A DNA stretch of 5,901 bases from Oxalobacteraceae bacterium (lineage in GTDB: Bacteria > Pseudomonadota > Gammaproteobacteria > Burkholderiales > Burkholderiaceae_D). A program made the position numbers and the translations under genes. This document shows, in pieces, positions 1-5,422 of the stretch (positions are counted from its first letter, which is position 1; every line of letters starts with the position of its first letter). The notes beneath the pieces were generated by a model. The model had not been told where the DNA came from, made no database searches, and saw only the letters and a program-made list of their open reading frames with translations. Location: positions 1 to 5,901 of the forward strand of contig JAIXQV010000100.1 of assembly GCA_027485535.1 (NCBI GenBank), read 5' to 3'.

Positions 1-46
1 CGGATTTTCATCCGCCAGGCTTGGCAATCTGTGCAACGGCGCTCAC
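1..46 (+). promoter_or_regulatory. SAH riboswitch aptamer, 3' part (5' end outside window)
   Basis: This is a cis-acting RNA that binds S-adenosylhomocysteine and controls ahcY, the gene for the enzyme that removes SAH. Two conserved blocks of the SAH riboswitch family are visible: CCAGGCTTGG at 15-24, corresponding to the family's CCCAGGCUCGG-like core, and GCAACGGCGCTCAC at 33-46, the conserved 3' strand of helix P1. A small hairpin, CGGAT/ATCCG with a TTTC loop (1-14), precedes the core and is probably the tip of P2. The P1 5' strand and the partner of the pseudoknot strand CTTGG (20-24) must lie before base 1, so the aptamer is truncated by the window edge. Position, 35 bases before ahcY, is typical of beta- and gammaproteobacteria. 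Family assignment is by recalled consensus, not by a covariance search. Confidence 0.88.
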
Positions 47-92
47 GTTACTTTTTTCGTGTTTAATGAAAGGAGGGCGTGATGAGCGCCGT
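36..92 (+). promoter_or_regulatory. Putative expression platform of the SAH riboswitch: start-codon and SD sequestering structure
   Basis: Bases 36-45 (ACGGCGCTCA), part of the P1 3' strand, are perfectly Watson-Crick complementary to 83-92 (TGAGCGCCGT), which holds two bases of the ahcY start codon and the next codons. Nested inside, 51-58 (CTTTTTTC) can pair with 68-75 (GAAAGGAG), covering the Shine-Dalgarno sequence, with eight pairs including two G-U. The two helices share a stem-internal-loop-stem layout. P1 formation on SAH binding would compete for 36-45 and free the start site, which predicts translational activation by SAH. The complementarity is seen directly; the switching is inferred from the known ON behaviour of the family. 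Confidence 0.6.
71..77 (+). promoter_or_regulatory. Strong ribosome binding site of ahcY
   Basis: AGGAGGG is a near-perfect Shine-Dalgarno sequence. Counted from the end of AGGAGG, it lies 5 bases before the ATG at 82 but only 2 bases before the GTG at 79. The spacing favours ATG 82 as the start, which makes the protein one residue shorter than a GTG start would. Confidence 0.85.
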
Positions 93-1500
93 ACTCAAAT
101 CAGCTACTACCATCGATTACCACATCGCCGACATCAGTCTGGCTGAGTGGGGCAATAAAGAAATCAAGATCGCCGAAACCGAAATGCCGGGTCTGATGGC
201 AATTCGTGAGGAATATGCTGCCAGCCAGCCGCTGAAAGGCGCGCGCGTAACCGGTTCGCTGCACATGACGATCCAAACCGCGGTCCTGATCCAGACCCTC
301 GAGGCGCTGGGTGCGCAGGTTCGCTGGGCTTCCTGCAATATCTACTCCACGCAAGACCACGCTGCCGCGGCGATTGCTGCGAATGGCACGCCAGTGTTCG
401 CGTTCAAGGGCGAGAACCTCGACGAATACTGGGACTTCACGCACCGTATTTTCGAGTGGCCAGATGGCGGCTACTCGAACATGATTCTCGATGACGGCGG
501 CGACGCCACGCTGCTGCTGCATCTCGGCACCCGCGCCGAGAAAGATCTGAGTGTGCTGGCCAATCCGGATTCGGAAGAAGCTATTTGTCTGTTCAATTCG
601 ATCAAGGCCAAGCTCAAGACCGACCCGACTTGGTACTCGACCCGTCTCGCGCAGATCAAGGGCGTGACCGAAGAGACCACCACCGGTGTGCACCGTCTGT
701 ATCAGATGTTCAACGAAGGCAAGCTCGCCTTCCCGGCCATCAACGTCAACGACTCAGTGACCAAGTCCAAGTTCGACAACCTGTACGGTTGCCGCGAATC
801 GCTGGTCGACGCCATCAAGCGCGCGACCGACGTCATGATCGCCGGTAAAGTCGCTGTTGTCGCCGGCTATGGCGATGTAGGCAAAGGTTCCGCACAAGCG
901 CTGCGCGCGCTGTCGGCGCAAGTGTGGGTGACGGAAGTTGATCCGATCTGCGCATTGCAAGCCGCGATGGAAGGCTATCGTGTCGTCACGATGGAATATG
1001 CGGCTGAGCATGCAGATATCTTCGTGACCGCCACCGGCAACTATCATGTGATCACGCATGAACACATGAAGAAGATGAAAGATCAGGCCATCGTCTGCAA
1101 CATCGGTCACTTCGACAACGAGATTGAAGTCGTCGCGCTGAAGCAGTACACATGGGAAAACATCAAGCCGCAGGTCGACCATGTGATCTTCCCAGATGGC
1201 AAGCGCATCATTCTGTTGGCGGAAGGCCGTCTGGTGAACCTCGGTTGCGGTACTGGCCATCCGTCGTATGTGATGAGCTCGTCCTTCGCGAACCAGACGA
1301 TCGCGCAGATCGAGCTGTTCACGAAGACCCAGAACTACCCGATCGGCGTATACACCTTGCCGAAGCATCTCGACGAAAAAGTCGCGTTGCTGCAGCTGAA
1401 GACGCTCAACGCACAGCTCACAAAGCTGACCGAAGAGCAGGCTGCGTACATCGGCGTGAAAAAAGAAGGCCCTTACAAGCCCGATCACTATCGTTATTGA
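82..1500 (+). CDS. ahcY: Adenosylhomocysteinase (S-adenosyl-L-homocysteine hydrolase)
   Basis: This cytosolic NAD-dependent enzyme reversibly splits SAH into homocysteine and adenosine, relieving product inhibition of methyltransferases. The 472-residue protein is full length. Compared with the 432-residue human enzyme it carries the extra segment of about 40 residues (around 151-190) usual in many bacterial and plant forms. Visible active-site residues by alignment to the human protein are H61 (HMT), D138 (ILDDGGD), E198 (EETTTG), K228 and D232 (TKSKFD), C237 (YGCRES) and H343 (NIGHFD). The NAD-binding loop is AGYGDVGKG at 261-269. The C-terminus KPDHYRY, with the Lys and Tyr that reach into the neighbouring subunit's NAD site, is intact. 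ATG 82 was chosen because of RBS spacing. It heads a likely operon with the membrane protein and metF and is controlled by the SAH riboswitch upstream. Nothing is broken or unusual in the protein. Confidence 0.98.
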   Translation: MSAVLKSATTIDYHIADISLAEWGNKEIKIAETEMPGLMAIREEYAASQPLKGARVTGSLHMTIQTAVLIQTLEALGAQVRWASCNIYSTQDHAAAAIAANGTPVFAFKGENLDEYWDFTHRIFEWPDGGYSNMILDDGGDATLLLHLGTRAEKDLSVLANPDSEEAICLFNSIKAKLKTDPTWYSTRLAQIKGVTEETTTGVHRLYQMFNEGKLAFPAINVNDSVTKSKFDNLYGCRESLVDAIKRATDVMIAGKVAVVAGYGDVGKGSAQALRALSAQVWVTEVDPICALQAAMEGYRVVTMEYAAEHADIFVTATGNYHVITHEHMKKMKDQAIVCNIGHFDNEIEVVALKQYTWENIKPQVDHVIFPDGKRIILLAEGRLVNLGCGTGHPSYVMSSSFANQTIAQIELFTKTQNYPIGVYTLPKHLDEKVALLQLKTLNAQLTKLTEEQAAYIGVKKEGPYKPDHYRY

Positions 1501-1511
1501 TCGATGCTCAT

Positions 1512-1544
1512 CGGGTGGGTAGTGCCAGTGGCGCTGCTCACCCG
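1512..1544 (+). other. Long perfect RNA hairpin between ahcY and the membrane-protein gene
   Basis: Bases 1512-1525 pair with 1531-1544 without mismatch or bulge: 14 pairs, three of them G-U, with a 5-base loop CAGTG at 1526-1530. The stem begins 11 bases after the ahcY stop codon. It is followed by GATCAACC and not by a U-tract on either strand, so it is not a standard intrinsic terminator. It may protect the 3' end of ahcY RNA, or slow or attenuate read-through and so set the ratio of ahcY to the downstream genes. The pairing is seen; the role is inferred. Confidence 0.55.
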
Positions 1545-1564
1545 GATCAACCAGCCGAGGTTCG

Positions 1565-1903
1565 ATGCGCTTACTGCTCATCTGGATCGTCAACACGGTC
1601 ACGCTGTTTGTCTTGCCGCGTTTGCTCGATACCGTGCAAGTCGATAGCTTCACGACAGCGCTGACGGCAGCATTGGTACTCGGCTTGGTGAATACCCTGA
1701 TCCGCCCTGTTCTTTTGGTGTTAACGCTGCCAATTACTTTCCTGACGCTTGGGCTGTTTATCTTCGTGATTAATGGTCTGATGTTTTGGGTGGTGGCAGA
1801 CATCGTGCCGGGCTTTCAGGTGACGAGTTTTAGCGCGGCGATTGTGGCCGCGTTTGTCTACAGCGTGATTTCTTGGCTGCTAACGGCCTTCATCCCGAAA
1901 TAA
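1565..1903 (+). CDS. Small four-helix membrane protein, phage holin superfamily 4 / YvlD-like (PF04020 type)
   Basis: This is a 112-residue inner-membrane protein of unknown function. Four hydrophobic stretches are visible at about residues 3-18, 29-45, 49-78 (long, with a Pro at 56) and 88-109. The family hallmarks are NTLIRP (43-48), a TLPITFLTLGLF run (54-65) and a conserved Asn at 70. The holin name comes from sequence similarity; members are ordinary chromosomal genes and there is no endolysin or other phage gene here, so a lysis role should not be assumed. GAGG at 1557-1560 lies 4 bases before the ATG, a fair RBS. The gene sits 64 bases after ahcY and 4 bases before metF, a placement familiar from Burkholderiales genomes. 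It is therefore probably co-transcribed with the methyl-cycle genes, though no biochemical link is known to me. Confidence 0.85.
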   Translation: MRLLLIWIVNTVTLFVLPRLLDTVQVDSFTTALTAALVLGLVNTLIRPVLLVLTLPITFLTLGLFIFVINGLMFWVVADIVPGFQVTSFSAAIVAAFVYSVISWLLTAFIPK

Positions 1904-1907
1904 ATCC

Positions 1908-2753
1908 ATGTCACAAGCTATTTTCAGCGTTGAATTCTTCCCGCCCAAAACCGCCGAGGGCGTCGACAAGCTCAAGCAGGCGCGCCAGCAGTTGGCGCAG
2001 ATAAAGCCCGCGTATTTTTCCGTGACCTTTGGCGCTGCCGGGTCGACACAAGCAGGCACGCGCGATACCGTTCTCGAGATTCAGCAAGAGGGCTATCACG
2101 CCGCGCCGCATCTGTCGTGTATCGGTCGAACCCGTGACGACCTGCGCGCCATCATCAATGAGTACAAGGCGCACGGCATTCGCCACATCATTGCACTACG
2201 TGGCGACCTACCCAGTGGTTTTGGCGGCACTTTCGGGGAGCTGCACTACGCCAGCGATTTGATCGCCTTCATTCGCGAAGAGACCGGTGACTGGTTTCAT
2301 ATTGAAGCGGCAGCATATCCCGAGATGCATCCACAAGCAAAATCGCCCCAGGATGACTTGCAGAATTTTGTGCGCAAGGTGAAAGCGGGTGCCAATGCAG
2401 GCATTACTCAGTACTTTTATAACCCGGATGCGTACTTCCGGTTCGTGGATGACGCTGCTCGTCTAGGGGCAGATGTACCGGTGTTCCCGGGCATCATGCC
2501 GATCACGAATTTCTCACAGCTGGCGCGCTTCTCCGATATGTGCGGGGCTGAAGTGCCGCGTTGGATTCGGCTCAAGCTAGCCTCGTTCGGCGACGATACG
2601 AAATCAATCCGCGCTTTCGGTCTGGATGTGGTCTCGCAGATGTGTGACCGACTGTTAGCAGGCGGAGCGCCCGGCTTGCACTTCTACTCACTGAACCAGG
2701 CTGCGCCGACATTGGCGATTTGGGAGCGATTAAGCCCGGCAGTGCGCGCGTAG
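1908..2753 (+). CDS. metF: 5,10-methylenetetrahydrofolate reductase
   Basis: This cytosolic flavoprotein reduces 5,10-methylene-THF to 5-methyl-THF, the methyl donor for homocysteine remethylation to methionine. The protein has 281 residues, close to the usual 275-300 of bacterial MetF, and is a single TIM-barrel domain without the eukaryotic regulatory extension. Landmarks are VEFFPP (8-13) with E9 matching the catalytic Glu28 of E. coli MetF, APHLSC (66-71), ALRGDLP (96-102) with D100 matching Asp120, AAAYPEMHP (134-142), AGITQYFY (164-171) with Q168 matching Gln183, PGIMPI (194-199) and HFYSLN (258-263). At 40-46 it reads TFGAAGS where many relatives have a Gly in place of A44. The start lies 4 bases after the preceding stop and no clear Shine-Dalgarno sequence precedes it, so translational coupling to the membrane-protein gene is likely. 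Its product complements AhcY, which supplies the homocysteine. Confidence 0.97.
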   Translation: MSQAIFSVEFFPPKTAEGVDKLKQARQQLAQIKPAYFSVTFGAAGSTQAGTRDTVLEIQQEGYHAAPHLSCIGRTRDDLRAIINEYKAHGIRHIIALRGDLPSGFGGTFGELHYASDLIAFIREETGDWFHIEAAAYPEMHPQAKSPQDDLQNFVRKVKAGANAGITQYFYNPDAYFRFVDDAARLGADVPVFPGIMPITNFSQLARFSDMCGAEVPRWIRLKLASFGDDTKSIRAFGLDVVSQMCDRLLAGGAPGLHFYSLNQAAPTLAIWERLSPAVRA

Positions 2754-2817
2754 CGTAGTTTCAGTGCGCGGCTCGCCAGGGCTGCAAACGCAGCAAGCGG
2801 CCAAACGAGATAGGTGC

Positions 2818-3360
2818 TTAGTCAGTCAAAATGACATCCAGCGGTATGTCATGCGCCTCAGCTTCAAAGCTCACCTTGGCAAATGCATACGCAATGCCGA
2901 CAGCGCGTGGCCGCGGGCTTTGTGCCAGCGTTCGATCGAAGTAGCCGCCGCCAAATCCGAGGCGCAGGTTCTGATCGGTGTAGCCGATGCAGGGCGCAAG
3001 CACGGCGTCCGGCTGTACATACTCGCCACGCGCGCTGGGCGCTAGTGTGCCGCTTGCGTCTTTGGTGAGTACATCGCCCGGTCGCCATTGCACAAATACC
3101 AGCGGTTGCTCTCGTTCCAGTACGACGGGCATGGCGACTGTGATGCCATGCGCTGGCAGCGCTTCATAGAGCGCGGACAGGTCCGGCTCTCCAGCAATCG
3201 CCAAATAAGCACCCAACACGCGGATGTGATTCGCCTGTAGCCACGACAGTAAACTGGCGATGATGCGCGCATCGGCGGCTGCCTTGATGTCAGGTGCCAG
3301 CGCGCGCCGCGCCGCAATCAGTTGATGTCTCAGTTCGGCTTTGGAAGTTGCTTGGTTCAT
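2818..3360 (-). CDS. ygfA: 5-formyltetrahydrofolate cyclo-ligase (5,10-methenyl-THF synthetase)
   Basis: This enzyme converts 5-formyl-THF to 5,10-methenyl-THF using ATP, returning a dead-end folate to the active pool. The 180-residue protein matches the family length of about 180-200. Landmarks are the N-terminal basic helix KAELRHQLIAARRAL (7-21), GEPD (57-60) near the folate site, the hallmark RLGFGGGYFDR (133-143) forming the ATP/phosphate loop, and HDIPLD (170-175) at the C-terminus. I chose the ATG at 3358-3360; a TTG at 3367-3369 would add three residues (MSF) and cannot be excluded, as neither has a good Shine-Dalgarno sequence. It converges with metF across a 64-base gap and diverges from the transglycosylase gene. 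No 6S RNA gene is present upstream, unlike the ssrS-ygfA arrangement of E. coli. Synonyms are fau and MTHFS. Confidence 0.95.
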   Translation of the reverse strand: MNQATSKAELRHQLIAARRALAPDIKAAADARIIASLLSWLQANHIRVLGAYLAIAGEPDLSALYEALPAHGITVAMPVVLEREQPLVFVQWRPGDVLTKDASGTLAPSARGEYVQPDAVLAPCIGYTDQNLRLGFGGGYFDRTLAQSPRPRAVGIAYAFAKVSFEAEAHDIPLDVILTD

Positions 3361-3404
3361 GAATGACAAATCAGTGAAGCGATCGGATTGGTTGAGTCAC
3401 TGCA

Positions 3405-3413
3405 TGCTATTCT
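3405..3413 (+). promoter_or_regulatory. Candidate extended -10 promoter element for the transglycosylase gene
   Basis: TGCTATTCT matches the extended -10 pattern TGnTAnnnT and lies 30 bases before the slt ATG. No well-spaced -35 hexamer is evident: TTGGTT at 3388-3393 is only 14 bases away. On the opposite strand the same place reads TAGAAT (3414 down to 3409), a possible -10 for the cyclo-ligase gene, also without a convincing -35. This is a weak prediction from short motifs in an 83-base divergent intergenic region that must contain at least one promoter. Confidence 0.3.
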
Positions 3414-3443
3414 AAGACTATCGTAAGTCGTCATCAGAAAGTT

Positions 3444-5414
3444 ATGAAGCAATACTCAAAATGGTGGATGGGTGTGATGGTGTGCGTCGCTGTTGGCGCC
3501 AGCATGTCATCTGCCGTGGTGTCGGCAGCTAACCGACACGCGATCATGATCGGCAATGGCGCCGATGCAGATTTTGTCGCACTTCGCGAGTCAGCATTGC
3601 GTGGTGAAACCGGCGAGTCGAATCGTCTTGCTAACCGGCTGGATAGTTATCCGATTCAGTCGTATGTCGAGTACTACAAGCTCTACCCACGGCTGCAATC
3701 AGCGCCCGAGGGCGAAATACGTCAGTTCCTCGAGCGGTATGATGGTACGGCCATCGCTGACCGATTGCGAAATGATTGGTTGTTATTGCTTGGCCGTGCT
3801 CACGACTGGCGCGTGTTTGATGAGCAGTATCCGCGCTTTGTGCTGAACGATGACACGCAGGTGAAGTGCTATGCCCTGCAATCGCGTATGTCGAAAGGTG
3901 AAAACATCACCAAAGCAGCGCGCGATTTGCTGCAGCAACCGAAGTACTACGGCGATGCCTGTGTCGAGCTGATTGGCAAACTGGCGCAAGAGAAAAAATT
4001 CAACGAGTCGGATGTTTGGCGTCAGATCAGGCTTGCGGTCGAAAGCGGCGTCAGCGGTACTGCACGTCGCATCGCCAATTACACCGACGTGAACGACAAG
4101 CAACTAGCGCAGGCGATTGACAAGCCTTTTGCCATACTTGAGCGTGGCGCGGTTGGCGGGCGCCCCGCGCGCGAATTGTTTCTTATCGCGCTCGGTCGAG
4201 CCGGACGCGACAAGCTCGACAAGGCAGTGCATCAGCTAGAAAAAGCGCAGTCCAGACTGAATGCCGAAGAAAACGCGATTGCCTGGTCACAGCTTGCGCT
4301 TCAAGCATCCCTGGCACTGGATAAAGATGCACCGACCTATTGGCGGCGTAGCTTTGATGCGCCCTTATCGATCGAAGGCTATCAGTGGCGCGTACGCACG
4401 GCGCTGCGGGTGATTGACTGGCAGTTAGTCGCGCGATCGATTGATGCTATGCCGCCGGATCTGCAAAAAGATCCAGCCTGGCTTTACTGGCGTGGTCGTG
4501 CCCATGCAGCGCTCGGGCGTAGCGAAGAAGCGAAACCGTATTTTCATCAACTCGCGGGCCAGCATCATTTTTACGGATTGCTGTCTACGGAAGAATTATC
4601 CCAGCCCATTCTTGCACCGACCAAACCAGCACCACCCACAGCCGCCGAACTTGCCGAGGCGAGCGCTAATACCGGTTTGATCAACGCGCTAAAGTTTTAT
4701 GAGCTGGAGCTACGCTTCGAAGGCAATCGTGAATGGAACTGGCAGCTACGCAAAATGAATGATCGGCAGCTATTAGCGGCCGGTGAATTCGCTCGCCGTA
4801 GCGAGGCGCTGGATCGTATGGTGGCGAGCGCCGATCGCGCCAAGGTCGAGCTCGACTTGGCACAACGTTATCCCACACCCCATGAAGACATCATGCAAGC
4901 CGCTACCGCGGGCATCGGCCTTGATAGGGCTTGGGTGTATGGTTTGATACGGCAAGAGTCGCGATTCGTGAAAACCGCGCGTTCGGTTGTGGGCGCATCC
5001 GGACTGATGCAGATCATGCCGCGTACGGCGACCTATGTCGCCAAGAAAATCGGTATGAGCGGATTTACACTCACCGGCTTGAACGATACTCGCACCAACA
5101 TTACGCTAGGTACGCAGTACCTGAACATGGTGTTGGCCAACTTAGGTGGTTCGCAGACGCTCGCGACTGCTGCGTACAACGCAGGTCCGGGCCGTCCGCG
5201 GCAGTGGCGTGCCTCACTCGAGAAGTCAGTAGAAGGTGCCATCTTCGCAGAGAGCATTCCATTCTCTGAGACGCGCGGCTACGTGAAGAATGTGCTGGCG
5301 AATGCGACGTGGTACTCGCTACATTTTGATAGCCATGCGCCTTCGCTGAAAACACGGCTGGGTACCGTTTCACCCCGCGACGCCAATCTGATTGAACTCG
5401 GCGATTTGCCCTAA
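3444..5414 (+). CDS. slt: Soluble lytic murein transglycosylase, Slt70 type
   Basis: This periplasmic enzyme cleaves the MurNAc-GlcNAc bond of peptidoglycan with formation of 1,6-anhydroMurNAc, acting in wall turnover and recycling. The 656-residue precursor starts with a Sec signal peptide: basic K2 and K6, a hydrophobic core about 7-25, and likely cleavage after VSA (26-28). Residues about 40-470 form the alpha-superhelical U and L domains seen in E. coli Slt70, with repeat-like helices such as WLYWRGRAHAALGR (346-359) and a Pro-rich link at 388-398. The catalytic SLT domain covers about 485-625: E505 in RQESRF is the general acid, followed by GASGLMQIMP (517-526), the NITLGTQYL helix (552-560), AYNAGPGR (577-584) and the ETRGYVKNV block (609-617). 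All key motifs are present. RBS is poor (AGAAAG at 3436-3441). It is probably co-transcribed with the next gene, 8 bases downstream. Confidence 0.95.
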   Translation: MKQYSKWWMGVMVCVAVGASMSSAVVSAANRHAIMIGNGADADFVALRESALRGETGESNRLANRLDSYPIQSYVEYYKLYPRLQSAPEGEIRQFLERYDGTAIADRLRNDWLLLLGRAHDWRVFDEQYPRFVLNDDTQVKCYALQSRMSKGENITKAARDLLQQPKYYGDACVELIGKLAQEKKFNESDVWRQIRLAVESGVSGTARRIANYTDVNDKQLAQAIDKPFAILERGAVGGRPARELFLIALGRAGRDKLDKAVHQLEKAQSRLNAEENAIAWSQLALQASLALDKDAPTYWRRSFDAPLSIEGYQWRVRTALRVIDWQLVARSIDAMPPDLQKDPAWLYWRGRAHAALGRSEEAKPYFHQLAGQHHFYGLLSTEELSQPILAPTKPAPPTAAELAEASANTGLINALKFYELELRFEGNREWNWQLRKMNDRQLLAAGEFARRSEALDRMVASADRAKVELDLAQRYPTPHEDIMQAATAGIGLDRAWVYGLIRQESRFVKTARSVVGASGLMQIMPRTATYVAKKIGMSGFTLTGLNDTRTNITLGTQYLNMVLANLGGSQTLATAAYNAGPGRPRQWRASLEKSVEGAIFAESIPFSETRGYVKNVLANATWYSLHFDSHAPSLKTRLGTVSPRDANLIELGDLP

Positions 5415-5422
5415 GGCCTACC

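Noticed and set aside
1152..1664. Plus-strand open frame overlapping the ahcY 3' end and the membrane-protein 5' end
   Set aside because: It is out of frame with two well-supported genes, is rich in Arg and Ala with no motif, and has no ribosome binding site.
754..1803. Long minus-strand open frame (349 codons) antisense to ahcY and the membrane-protein gene
   Set aside because: It covers the strongly conserved ahcY coding sequence and crosses a gene boundary. Its translation has no recognisable domain, and such frames arise from GC-biased codon use on the opposite strand.
1565..1903. Prophage remnant suggested by the holin-like protein
   Set aside because: No endolysin, integrase, structural gene or attachment repeat is present, and the gene is embedded in a housekeeping operon; the family is widespread in non-phage chromosomal loci.
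2740..2770. Direct repeat CAGTGCGCG at 2740-2748 and 2762-2770
   Set aside because: Two copies of a 9-base GC-rich word, one inside the metF end, can occur by chance; there is no further copy or associated structure.
2781..2794. Hairpin GCTGC-AAAC-GCAGC in the convergent metF/cyclo-ligase gap as a bidirectional terminator
   Set aside because: The stem has only 5 pairs and there is no T-run after it on either strand, so termination cannot be supported. The rest of the 64-base gap shows nothing else convincing.
3361..3443. 6S RNA (ssrS) upstream of the cyclo-ligase gene, as in E. coli
   Set aside because: The intergenic region is only 83 bases, too short for a 6S RNA of about 180 bases, and shows no long paired structure.
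3474..3488. Lipobox-like cysteine (C14) in the transglycosylase signal peptide
   Set aside because: The residues before C14 are V-M-V, lacking the small residue needed at -1, and a normal VSA cleavage site follows. The protein is better read as a soluble periplasmic Slt than as a lipoprotein Mlt.
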